DNA from: Fulvivirga ligni
GTDB lineage: Bacteria; Bacteroidota; Bacteroidia; Cytophagales; Cyclobacteriaceae
Assembly: GCF_021389935.1 (NCBI RefSeq)
Contig: NZ_CP089979.1
Coordinates: 4,569,001-4,633,000, forward strand
Direction: 5' to 3'
DNA length: 64,000 nt
The notes beneath the pieces are model-generated. The model ran no database searches. It had not been told where the DNA came from and worked only from the letters and a program-made list of their open reading frames with translations. Below are positions 17,350 through 25,161 of this stretch, in pieces. How positions within the stretch are numbered: the first letter of the stretch is position 1; every line of letters begins with the position of its first letter. The position numbers and the translations under genes were made by a program.

Positions 17350-19761
17350 ATGAGACACATTTCTCAAATGTTATGTTTTTGTCTTGTATGTGGCCTTTTT
17401 TCGGTCACCTACGGACAGGATGGGCTCCGTTTAGGGTCCGTTTCAACTTTTAAAGATCAGCTGAAGAGCAAGGTTGATCGCTCCAAAACCCTTAACCAGC
17501 GCACATCTGGTACCACTATCGATGCACAGCTACCTGACAATTCAACTTTACAGCTTCAGGTAAGCTATGAGAATGTTTCAAAAGAAGACCTCACTTTAGT
17601 AGGTAAGGTAGGAAACATTGAAAAGAGTAGCTTCTTTATTAAAGTGAATAATGGTGTAGTTAAAGGTAATATCGTTATTGACGGTCAAAAAAATGCCTTT
17701 GAATATACCTCAAAAGGCGGCGAGGTTTTTATCGAAGAGAAAAGAGCTGACCGTGTGGTATGTATTGAATATCCTAATGGTCCTGCTAATGCAGTTCCTA
17801 CCAATGTAGAAGTTCAGGATTTTGAAATTGGCGAAGCTGCTAACAATCTACAAAGTCTTCCAGGAGCTAATGCTTGTATTCTGTTGGATTTTGATGGTTA
17901 TAACCTACCTGCCGGTACAGGTTGGTTAAATGGAAACAGCTGGACTGCACCTGCTTCAGGTATGTCTGATGCTGCCATTACAGAAGCCTGGGAGCTTGTG
18001 GCTGAAGATTTCCGTCCATACAATGTGAATGTTACCACCAGCCAATCTGTTTACAATTCTTATGCTCAAAATAGAAGACAAAGATGCGTATTCACACCGG
18101 CTAATGACCCTGCTCCGGGTGCAGGTGGTGTTGCCTATGTAGGTGCATTTGGTTATAACGAATGGCCATGCTGGGTATTCATCATGTCAGGTAAAGCCGG
18201 AGGAGATGCTGCTTCTCACGAAGTAGGTCACACGCTAGGACTAGGTCATGATGGTAGAACTAACCCTAACGAAGGATATTTCTTAGGTCATGGAGACTGG
18301 GCTCCGATTATGGGAGCAGGTTATTACAAGCCTATCGCTCAGTGGAGTCAGGGTGAGTATGCCTACGCTAATAACACTGAGAACGATACTCAAAAAATGA
18401 CTGACTATATCAGCTTCAGAGGTGATGACTACGGAAATAACACAGGATCTGCCGCCGCTCTTAGCGTAAACGGATCAGGAGTAGTAGCTCAAAAAGCTGG
18501 TGTAATTGAAAGAAGAGGCGATTATGATATGTTCTCTTTCAACTGTGGTACTGGTAATATCTCATTAGATGTAAACACCGTAAGCAGACATGCCAACCTT
18601 GATATTCTGGTAAACCTTTATGAAGGCAGTGGTAACCTTATCGGTACCTTCAACCCTAGCGGCCTTAATACGCATATTGACGCCTATTTGAATGCTGGCA
18701 AGTACTATATCAGAGTTGACGGAACCGGAGCTGGAAATCCTGCTACAAACGGATATTCTGACTATGGTTCTTTAGGTAGTTACTGGATCACTGGTAATGT
18801 AACTCCTGGCGGTAACAACAATGCGGTAGCCACAGTATATCAGCACTGTAACTACGGTGGATACTCTGCAGGTCTTGGTGTAGGAAGCTACAACCTGGGT
18901 GATCTTCAAGCACTTGGTGTAATAAATGATGATGTATCATCTATTCAGATTCAGGCAGGATATCAGGCCACTTTCTATTGGGATGCTAACTTCACAGGAA
19001 GCACACTGGTAAAATCAGGAAATGATGCATGTTTAGTAGATGATGGTTGGAATGACCAAATCACTTCAATAGTGATCTCTGCTGCCGCAAGTAGCAACAC
19101 TATTCAAGCTGAAAGCTATTCTTCCATGTCTGGTGTACAGGTAGAAGCTTGCAGTGAAGGTGGAGAAAATGTAGGTTATATCGAAGCTGGAGATTGGATG
19201 GCTTATGACAACATCACCTTCCCTAACAGCGGTACTTACCTTATTGAATACAGAGTAGCTAGCCAACCAGGTGGCGGACAATTATCTGCTGACTTAAACG
19301 CTGGCGCTAATGTTTTAGGTACTTTAAATATTCCTAACACAGGTGGATGGCAAAACTGGAGCACCATTTCTCATTCTGTATCAGTAAATGCAGGTACATA
19401 TCCGTTTGGAATTTATGCTGCTGCCGGTGGATGGAATATCAACTGGATCAAAATCACCTATCAGGGAGCGGGAGCACCTGCTGCACAAGCTCGTACAGGT
19501 AATTTTGAAATGTCCACTGCTATGGATAGCAATACTGAAATGGTTCTATACCCTAATCCTTCTGAAAATGAATTACATATCAGATTTCAGGGAGAGCAAA
19601 TAAAAGGTAGTATATTAAATACTATGGGTCAGATCATCCAAAAGTATACCTTGAAAGATGCTTCTGAAACAATAGATATTTCTGGTTTGAAAGCTGGAAC
19701 ATACCTCTTAAGCATAGAGTCTAATGACAACAAAGTCATGAAGAGATTCATTAAGAAGTAA
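17350..19761 (+). CDS. Metzincin-type zinc protease with beta/gamma-crystallin-like and CBM6 modules, T9SS sorted
   Basis: Paralog of the preceding protease through its propeptide, catalytic and beta-domain regions. HEVGHTLGLGH (H290, H294, H300) and WAPIMGAGYY mark the metzincin core (about 165-380). The C-terminal accessories differ: in place of the AbfB-like trefoil it has a beta/gamma-crystallin-like domain (492-578, YQHCNYGGYSAGL) very similar to that of the GH18-like protein at 8332. CBM6 (583-705) and a type A sorting domain (725-803, LYPNPSE) follow. This shows accessory-module exchange between a protease and a glycosidase in one cluster. The leader motif AACCTAAACCC lies 8 bases before the start. 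Confidence 0.85.
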   Translation: MRHISQMLCFCLVCGLFSVTYGQDGLRLGSVSTFKDQLKSKVDRSKTLNQRTSGTTIDAQLPDNSTLQLQVSYENVSKEDLTLVGKVGNIEKSSFFIKVNNGVVKGNIVIDGQKNAFEYTSKGGEVFIEEKRADRVVCIEYPNGPANAVPTNVEVQDFEIGEAANNLQSLPGANACILLDFDGYNLPAGTGWLNGNSWTAPASGMSDAAITEAWELVAEDFRPYNVNVTTSQSVYNSYAQNRRQRCVFTPANDPAPGAGGVAYVGAFGYNEWPCWVFIMSGKAGGDAASHEVGHTLGLGHDGRTNPNEGYFLGHGDWAPIMGAGYYKPIAQWSQGEYAYANNTENDTQKMTDYISFRGDDYGNNTGSAAALSVNGSGVVAQKAGVIERRGDYDMFSFNCGTGNISLDVNTVSRHANLDILVNLYEGSGNLIGTFNPSGLNTHIDAYLNAGKYYIRVDGTGAGNPATNGYSDYGSLGSYWITGNVTPGGNNNAVATVYQHCNYGGYSAGLGVGSYNLGDLQALGVINDDVSSIQIQAGYQATFYWDANFTGSTLVKSGNDACLVDDGWNDQITSIVISAAASSNTIQAESYSSMSGVQVEACSEGGENVGYIEAGDWMAYDNITFPNSGTYLIEYRVASQPGGGQLSADLNAGANVLGTLNIPNTGGWQNWSTISHSVSVNAGTYPFGIYAAAGGWNINWIKITYQGAGAPAAQARTGNFEMSTAMDSNTEMVLYPNPSENELHIRFQGEQIKGSILNTMGQIIQKYTLKDASETIDISGLKAGTYLLSIESNDNKVMKRFIKK

Positions 19762-19766
19762 GAACA

Positions 19767-19799
19767 AAAAAAGGCTGCCAACTCTGGCAGCCTTTTAAA
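19767..19799. terminator. Bidirectional terminator between convergent genes
   Basis: AAAAGGCTGCCA (19769-19780) and TGGCAGCCTTTT (19785-19796) form a perfect 12-bp stem with A and T runs on either side, serving the plus gene ending 19761 and the minus gene ending 19824. Confidence 0.85.
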
Positions 19800-19823
19800 A
19801 CTAAACAAACAATCACACTATTA

Positions 19824-20591
19824 TTAATTCGGATAGATAGTTCTTACAGCTACTTTATCTCCATTAGTAAACCCATTCCAAGGCAGAATAAAAGAATTCA
19901 TAACTGAGTTAGGGTCACTAGCAGGCGTTCCAGGTATAAATGTACCTTGAGTCTGATCTGTATGATAGAGACCAAAAATATGTCCCATTTCATGTACAAT
20001 GGTAAAAGTTTTATAACCTGCTCCCAAGTAGTTGAACCTGGTATTGATGGTCATAGTATGACCTGGCTGACGGTTAGATCCAGGCAAATAAGCTCTGGCC
20101 ACCCAGTTATCTGCCGAGTAACCTGTAGTAATAATAGTATTAGCATTATTTCTATTAGTTACCACACTCATCCCTAATCTGGTACCGTTAATTGAGTTCC
20201 ACTGATTTACAGCTCTGCGAACCGCGCTTGCCCAACCACTAGGTACTGATCCATCTATGAAGAATTTAATGTTATTAACCACATTATTTCTCACTAGATA
20301 AGGGCCACGATAATGCTCCGTATCCGCCTCAGAAAGAGCATCTTGTGCTACATAGTTTTTAACATCTGCCTTAGAGATGAGAATATCATCATCTATAATA
20401 AACAGATCGTCCTCTTGCTTAATATCCTCCTTATTAAAGCCAGATTTCACAAGAAAATTGATTAACTCATTATCTACGTTTTCCTGAGGCTTTATTTGCT
20501 GTTCTTCTTCAGAACAAGCAAATACGGTAATTAGAATAGATAAGGAAAGAGGCACAATGGTGCCATAAAACTTTTTAAAAAGCTTTGTCAT
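19824..20591 (-). CDS. M57-like (HEIGH-type) metallopeptidase lipoprotein
   Basis: The longer frame to 20636 would translate the leader motif (CACCTAAACCCAATAAAA), so I start at 20591. This gives a 255-residue lipoprotein with its lipidation Cys at 26 (ITVFAC). HEMGHIFGLYH (H200, H204, H210) fits the HExxHxxGxxH zinc site of the dual-action HEIGH peptidase family M57. There is no sorting domain or CBM; it is expected to be anchored in the outer or inner membrane. It is the only minus-strand gene in the first 24 kb and converges on the T9SS cluster. Substrate unknown. Confidence 0.8.
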   Translation of the reverse strand: MTKLFKKFYGTIVPLSLSILITVFACSEEEQQIKPQENVDNELINFLVKSGFNKEDIKQEDDLFIIDDDILISKADVKNYVAQDALSEADTEHYRGPYLVRNNVVNNIKFFIDGSVPSGWASAVRRAVNQWNSINGTRLGMSVVTNRNNANTIITTGYSADNWVARAYLPGSNRQPGHTMTINTRFNYLGAGYKTFTIVHEMGHIFGLYHTDQTQGTFIPGTPASDPNSVMNSFILPWNGFTNGDKVAVRTIYPN

Positions 20592-20788
20592 TTTTATTGG
20601 GTTTAGGTGAATAATAAATGAATGTAAAAAGTACACCTATTAGCCTAATTATACTGTCGGAATCTCAACATGAAGTCACTCAGGTGCTTCAAATAGAGCT
20701 GAGAGACAAAAATCAATCAAGAGAGAATCATAAAACGTTAATTACCAAATGATTACAAAAATCAATAAGATTCATATTGTGTCTAATA

Positions 20789-20860
20789 CCATGTGCCTTT
20801 TAGAATAAAAAAGCACATGAAATAGAAAAAGCCGCTGAGGAGATTCAGACGGCTTTTTCG
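20789..20860 (+). ncRNA. Tandem hairpins, candidate small RNA 3' end or orphan terminator
   Basis: CATGTGC (20790-20796) pairs with GCACATG (20813-20819); five bases later GAAAAAGCCG (20825-20834) pairs with CGGCTTTTTC (20850-20859), with an inner CTGA/TCAG. The second is a good terminator in either direction, yet no gene ends nearby. Confidence 0.4.
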
Positions 20861-21092
20861 TGATCGCAGAATATAGGTGTGAAGGGTTATAAATTCTTTT
20901 TTAAATAAAACTGCCAGCAGGAACGCATCCTGCCAGACAGTTTATGAACCTGAACGTGAAAAGTTTTTACTTCTACAACTAATCATGATTCAAAGGTATA
21001 CAGGATTCACTTAGTAGGTTAGAGGAAATAGACCCTTTACTAAGGGGATATTTCCCCTTGTTTGAAATGACAAAATAATTCGGCAGGCATTT

Positions 21093-21176
21093 AAAACAGA
21101 AAAGCCCCTTCGGACCTGGTCCTGAAGGAGCTTTCTGTTGTCTATAGTTGGCTTTAATTGATACTAAGGTAATACT
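21093..21176 (+). repeat. Structured hairpin repeat, copy A
   Basis: A long stem beginning ACAGAAAAGC and ending GCTTTCTGT has an inner GGACC/GGTCC stem, then the conserved tail TTGTCTATAGTTGGCTTTAA followed by TTGATACTAAGGTA. Confidence 0.8.
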
Positions 21177-21292
21177 GAATAATTTCTTGTGCCATCCCTA
21201 ATCTATTTGATCCATAACAGGCAGTTGAACTGCTTATATGATCGATAACTTGTTTTGATATTATACTATAAAATTAAATGCATAAACCCATA

Positions 21293-21370
21293 AAAGCAGA
21301 AAACCCCTTCGAACCTGGTTCTGAAGGGGTAATCTGTTGTCTATTGTTGGCTTTAATTAATACTAAGATA
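21293..21370 (+). repeat. Structured hairpin repeat, copy B
   Basis: Same layout as copy A: the core stem CCCCTTC/GAAGGGG has inner GAACC/GGTTC, a compensated change from copy A. The tail reads TTGTCTATTGTTGGCTTTAA and then TTAATACTAAGATA. Confidence 0.8.
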
Positions 21371-21506
21371 TACCTCCGCCTTATCATCACAAATCCTATA
21401 TCTATTCTTAGCAGTATCTACAGTTAAATTACCTTATATGCCGACTAATGATATTTATACCTCGCTTATTATGTGAAATATGTGTATTATTATAAAAAAT
21501 CTTCAT

Positions 21507-22295
21507 ATGAAAACTATTTGCATCATCTTATTCGTCCTAATATCTTTCTCTTCCGGTGCCCAGAGCTATGTGAATAATGTGAAAGACACCCTTGCTGAAA
21601 TTAAAACCTTCTATAATGTCACCATGGCGGAAAAGACCGAGTTTAAGGATTCGTATCCATCAGGTCAGTATTTTTTAATATTAGATGTGGGTGTTGATCA
21701 ATCTAAGCTGAATATAAAAGCCACAGCAGCGGATGGAAGCCCAGTATTGCTCAATGCCTATAATGGTTATTATGGCCTTCATATTACCGACAATCATTTC
21801 TTCACATTAAAATTTGATTATGAAGGTCAACTTCAGCCTTCAGGTTTGTTTGCTAAAATGTATTGGATCACGCCGAGCCTCATTGGCACCACCCTTCCAG
21901 CAGAAGCTAAATTTAAAACCAATAAGGGAGAGTTATCTGCAGCCGAAATATTCGAAGATAAGACGTCACTGTTGGTGACATTAAACACCGATCGAGAGCG
22001 TGACAAAGAAGTAGTGGAAGTAATTAAAAAGCTACAACTAGAATATCCGGAGGTCCAAATCATATTCTATGGTAAATCAGATATAACTGACTTAGAAAGT
22101 TCAGCAGTTGTAATTAGTAGTAGTAACTTTCGCAAATTGTCACCATGGACTGCTATGATAAAAGGTCAACCGGAAATATTTATGATTGACACTGAAGGCA
22201 AGCTGGTCTACAAAAACTCCATTAGTAATAGCAAGCCCATTACTAATGCAGAACTAACGGCCCATTTGGAAGCTCAGCTCATGAAGATGTTATAA
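21507..22295 (+). CDS. Secreted protein of unknown function with possible thioredoxin-like C-terminus
   Basis: Start at 21507, which gives a signal peptide MKTICIILFVLISFSSGAQ; the upstream ATG at 21480 only adds nine residues before it. The protein has about 262 residues. The first part (20-145) is not recognised. The later part (150-255) has beta-alpha spacing, and PEIFMIDTEGKLVYKNSI resembles the end of an AhpC/TlpA thioredoxin fold, but I see no CXXC, so a redox role is not supported. The gene is bracketed by repeat copies A/B upstream and C/D downstream, all in the same orientation. Confidence 0.6.
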   Translation: MKTICIILFVLISFSSGAQSYVNNVKDTLAEIKTFYNVTMAEKTEFKDSYPSGQYFLILDVGVDQSKLNIKATAADGSPVLLNAYNGYYGLHITDNHFFTLKFDYEGQLQPSGLFAKMYWITPSLIGTTLPAEAKFKTNKGELSAAEIFEDKTSLLVTLNTDRERDKEVVEVIKKLQLEYPEVQIIFYGKSDITDLESSAVVISSSNFRKLSPWTAMIKGQPEIFMIDTEGKLVYKNSISNSKPITNAELTAHLEAQLMKML

Positions 22296-22308
22296 TTCAA
22301 AAATAGAC

Positions 22309-22390
22309 TAAAAACAGAAAGCCCCTTCGAACCTAGTTCTGAAGGGGCTTTCTGTTGTCTATAGTTGGCTTTAATTGATACTAATGTAAT
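22309..22390 (+). repeat. Structured hairpin repeat, copy C
   Basis: ACAGAAAGCCCCTTC pairs with GAAGGGGCTTTCTGT (perfect), inner GAAC/GTTC, then the tail TTGTCTATAGTTGGCTTTAA and TTGATACTAATGTA. Confidence 0.85.
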
Positions 22391-22500
22391 AGGCTTAATG
22401 ATTTTTTGAAATCATTTCCAGTTAAAGTGACATTTATGGTCGACGAAATAACAGAAAGTGCCGATAAGTGAACACAACATGTCGTTCATCGACACCTTTA

Positions 22501-22577
22501 AACAACAAAAAGCCCCAATGAACCTAGTCCAATGGGGCTTTTTGTTGTCTATAGTTGGCTTTAATTGATACTAAGGT
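22501..22577 (+). repeat. Structured hairpin repeat, copy D
   Basis: ACAACAAAAAGCCCC pairs with GGGGCTTTTTGTTGT. Relative to copy C the lower stem G-C pair became A-T, and the upper CTTC/GAAG became CAATG/CAATG with partial pairing. The tail is unchanged: TTGTCTATAGTTGGCTTTAA and TTGATACTAAGGTA. Confidence 0.85.
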
Positions 22578-22752
22578 AGTGTTTGCCATTTAAAGTAGAA
22601 ACTAAAGGGCGACGACCTGCAAGTTTTAGCCACGAACTGCATAAAATGGCGATGAGTAACATGAGGATTGTGTTAACGAATTATTAATTCGTTAAACATA
22701 TCGATGGATTAATCAAAAAAATTAATAATATTATACTAAAGTAGAATCATCT

Positions 22753-23304
22753 ATGTTTAAAGCACTTAAAATAATATTGACCTTAGCCCTTTGTGCCTTT
22801 ATACTCTCAGCCTCTGATTGCTACAGTGATTATGAAAATGATAGTAAAGTTTGGGGTTATAAACCTGTATACACCAATGACTTACAAGAGGTTTTCAATG
22901 TACTGCCACAGCAACCATTAAGAAGACCGGGTAAAATATATGTATATCAGAATAAGCTGTTTATCAATGAGAAAAGCTCTGGCATACATGTTTATGACAA
23001 TATCAATCCAGAATCACCTCAGTACTTATACTTCGTTTCCATATATGGCAACAATGACATTAGTATCAAGAATGGCATTTTATACGCTGATCAAGGTCCA
23101 AACCTTCTGACATTAGACTTAAATTCTATCAATGCTGATAGTCTGAGAGTAAGTAAGCAAGATGGTATTTTTCATACTTATGGATATTCCGAGGCACTAC
23201 CGCCTGCAGAAGATGTATATTATCAATGTCCTGACTTCGACCTAGGCTTTGTAAAGAGCTGGGAATTAGATTCAATTTACTATAGATATGCGTGTCATAA
23301 TTAA
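22753..23304 (+). CDS. Small secreted LVIVD/beta-propeller-like protein
   Basis: 183 residues with an N-terminal signal segment (LTLALCAFILSASDC). The Cys near residue 23 could be a lipidation site, but the lipobox is poor. Residues 60-135 contain repeats of the type seen in LVIVD propellers (KIYVYQNKLFINEKSSGIHV, then GILYADQGPNLLTLDL). It is short for a full propeller, so it may work with the next gene, which overlaps it by 17 bases and has the same repeat style. Function unknown; such lipoproteins often sit near surface sugar systems. Confidence 0.55.
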   Translation: MFKALKIILTLALCAFILSASDCYSDYENDSKVWGYKPVYTNDLQEVFNVLPQQPLRRPGKIYVYQNKLFINEKSSGIHVYDNINPESPQYLYFVSIYGNNDISIKNGILYADQGPNLLTLDLNSINADSLRVSKQDGIFHTYGYSEALPPAEDVYYQCPDFDLGFVKSWELDSIYYRYACHN

Positions 23305-24049
23305 GAATATAACACTTTTCCTATTCATTCTGGTTTTATTCAGCCAGTGTGAAGACTCCAATGGTAGCCTGGCTCCTTCTGATCAGCAAGGGCAAGGTGG
23401 GTCTCTAGCTCGATTTACCATTTCTAACAATTACCTCTACGTGGTAGATATTCACCGACTGATCACTCTTGATCTGGAAAACCCTATGGAGCCGAAGTTT
23501 GTGAGCGACATTAACCTCGCCACTGACTCAGAAACCATCTTTTTCATGAAAGGAAATCTGTTTATAGGCACACAAACAGGACTTTTAATCTATAAGATCG
23601 GAAGTGATGGAACTCCTGAGTTTCTTTCTAAATATGAGCATGTGGTATCTTGTGACCCAGTGATAGCTCAAGATACTCTGGCCTACGTGACCCTTAGATC
23701 TGAGAACTTTTGCCAACAAGGAGTAAACAGACTTGAAGTAATTGACATTAGAGATCTTACAGCCCCACAGCTCGTACATCGTGTAGAAATGATTAACCCA
23801 CACGGGTTGGGAATGGTTGATTCGGTTCTATATGTTACTGAGGGAGAGAGCGGCTTGAAAATATTTGATGTAAATGCCGCTGATGATATTGAGGAGCTGC
23901 AGTTCTTGCCAGAGATAAAGTCTTTCGATGTTATCCCGTTAAGCCACCTGCTTATAGTAACAGGACCGGATGGCATTTATCAGTATGACATTTCCGATCC
24001 TGTTAATATGAAATTATTGAGTAAAATTTCAATTGAATCAGTTCAATAA
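23288..24049 (+). CDS. LVIVD-repeat beta-propeller lipoprotein
   Basis: Overlaps the previous gene by 17 bases in another frame, implying translational coupling. MRVIIKNITLFLFILVLFSQ is followed by a Cys at 21 in FSQC, a lipoprotein signal. The body has about five LVIVD-like blades (YLYVVDIHRLITLDLENP, LFIGTQTGLLIYKIG, VLYVTEGESGLKIFDV, GIYQYDISDPVNMKLL). The closing YDISDPVNMKLLS pattern is typical of the family, whose role is not established. The stop codon lies inside a palindrome shared with the converging GH43 gene. Confidence 0.7.
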   Translation: MRVIIKNITLFLFILVLFSQCEDSNGSLAPSDQQGQGGSLARFTISNNYLYVVDIHRLITLDLENPMEPKFVSDINLATDSETIFFMKGNLFIGTQTGLLIYKIGSDGTPEFLSKYEHVVSCDPVIAQDTLAYVTLRSENFCQQGVNRLEVIDIRDLTAPQLVHRVEMINPHGLGMVDSVLYVTEGESGLKIFDVNAADDIEELQFLPEIKSFDVIPLSHLLIVTGPDGIYQYDISDPVNMKLLSKISIESVQ

Positions 24050-24068
24050 GATCAATCGATCTTATTCT
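24043..24068. terminator. Bidirectional terminator spanning two stop codons
   Basis: AATAAGATC (24045-24053) and GATCTTATT (24058-24066) form a perfect 9-bp stem with an AATC loop. The plus stop (24047-24049) and minus stop (24052-24054) both fall within it. Confidence 0.75.
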
Positions 24069-25023
24069 TTTCCACTCCTTCAAAAGTAATTTTCACAGGT
24101 TTAATATATCCATTCTCATCAAACTCTACTTTATCAATGCAAGTAGCTCTATGATTATGGTGAGTTTCTGTTAATGGTCTTCTATGATAAACGATGTACC
24201 ACTCATCTTTTCCAGGCACATGAATCATAGAGTGATGTCCTGCGCCGGTAGCCACCTTAGGATCTTGCTGTAGCACTACTCCTATTCTTTCGAAAGGTCC
24301 AAACGGGGAATCAGCAATACCGTAGGCCACTTTGTAGTCCGGGCCTCCCCAGCCACCTTCAGACCACATGAAATAGTATTTACCATCTTTGATAAACATA
24401 AATGGTCCTTCTACATAACTCTCAGGAGTAATTTCTTTGAATATAGAACCATCATCATAAGGCTCAAAACCGGTAAAATCGTCTTTTAGCTTCACGATGT
24501 TACAGTGGCGCCAGCCTCCATAAATCATGTAATACTGACCGTCTTTATCTTTAAAAACAAACTGGTCTATAGGCTGAGCTCCATTGTGGAATTTATCTAA
24601 TAATGGCTTACCTAAATAATCTTTGTATGGACCTTCAGGCTTATCGGCCACTCCTATTCCTATACCACCTTCTTCGTTATCATTCTGAATATCATTGGCT
24701 GCAAAAAACAGGAAGTACTTATCATCCTTTTTTATAATAGCCGGCGCCCACATGGCTTTATTGGCCCACTTTACTGCAGCCGTGTCAATAATATGCTCAT
24801 GCTTCTTCCATTTTATAAGATCCTTAGAAGAGAAAGCATCCATAAACACCTGCTTCTCATAAGCATCTGAGTAAGTGGGATATACCCAATATTCTTCGTC
24901 AAAAATGATTCCTTCAGGATCTGCATACCATCCTTCGAAGATGGGGTTTCCTGAGGTTTTAGATTTTTGCGCAAAGGCTGAGCCTGTTAAGGCGATTAAG
25001 ACAAAACAAAAAAAGTGCTTCAT
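24052..25023 (-). CDS. GH43-family glycosidase
   Basis: 323 residues with a signal peptide (ending GSAFAQ). Five-bladed propeller features of GH43: GWYADPEG with the general base D35, a central Asp in AQPIDQFVF, and a catalytic Glu in YVEGPFMF. GH43 enzymes are mostly alpha-L-arabinofuranosidases, beta-xylosidases or exo-beta-1,3-galactosidases; specificity is not visible. It is the last gene of the first PUL (138 bases after GH76), where it might remove side groups from mannan. It has its own AACCTAAAAC leader motif 8 bases before the ATG, so it may also be transcribed separately. Confidence 0.82.
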   Translation of the reverse strand: MKHFFCFVLIALTGSAFAQKSKTSGNPIFEGWYADPEGIIFDEEYWVYPTYSDAYEKQVFMDAFSSKDLIKWKKHEHIIDTAAVKWANKAMWAPAIIKKDDKYFLFFAANDIQNDNEEGGIGIGVADKPEGPYKDYLGKPLLDKFHNGAQPIDQFVFKDKDGQYYMIYGGWRHCNIVKLKDDFTGFEPYDDGSIFKEITPESYVEGPFMFIKDGKYYFMWSEGGWGGPDYKVAYGIADSPFGPFERIGVVLQQDPKVATGAGHHSMIHVPGKDEWYIVYHRRPLTETHHNHRATCIDKVEFDENGYIKPVKITFEGVEKNKID

Positions 25024-25161
25024 TTATATAGTTTTAGGTTTCAACAGCCACGTGAAGTTGACATAGGCTTTCACCACTTTTGTGGCTCCACAAATGAAAC
25101 GTATTTGACTTTGAAAAACAATTATAGTTCGTATATCATGGTTATATTCAAGCGATTATAA

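Larger units (their letters stand above)
20592..21506. other. Gene-free region with hairpins and repeat copies A and B
   Basis: No coding region is supported over about 900 bases. It contains the leader motif of the lipoprotein gene (20599-20608), two back-to-back hairpins (20790-20859) and two of the four structured repeat copies (listed separately). A degenerate leader-like string (TGAACCTGAACGTG, near 20944) also occurs. This density of structure suggests RNA-level function or mobile repeats. Confidence 0.6.

Noticed and set aside
20731-20745. TAAAACGTTAAT as a LacI-like site upstream of the M57-like gene
   Set aside because: Centre is ACGT rather than yCGr and it lies 140 bases from the start; too weak to list.
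21093-22577. CRISPR array from the four similar repeats
   Set aside because: Unit length is about 80 bases, spacing is irregular (about 200, 1000, 190), a gene lies between copies, and stems vary. No cas gene is visible.
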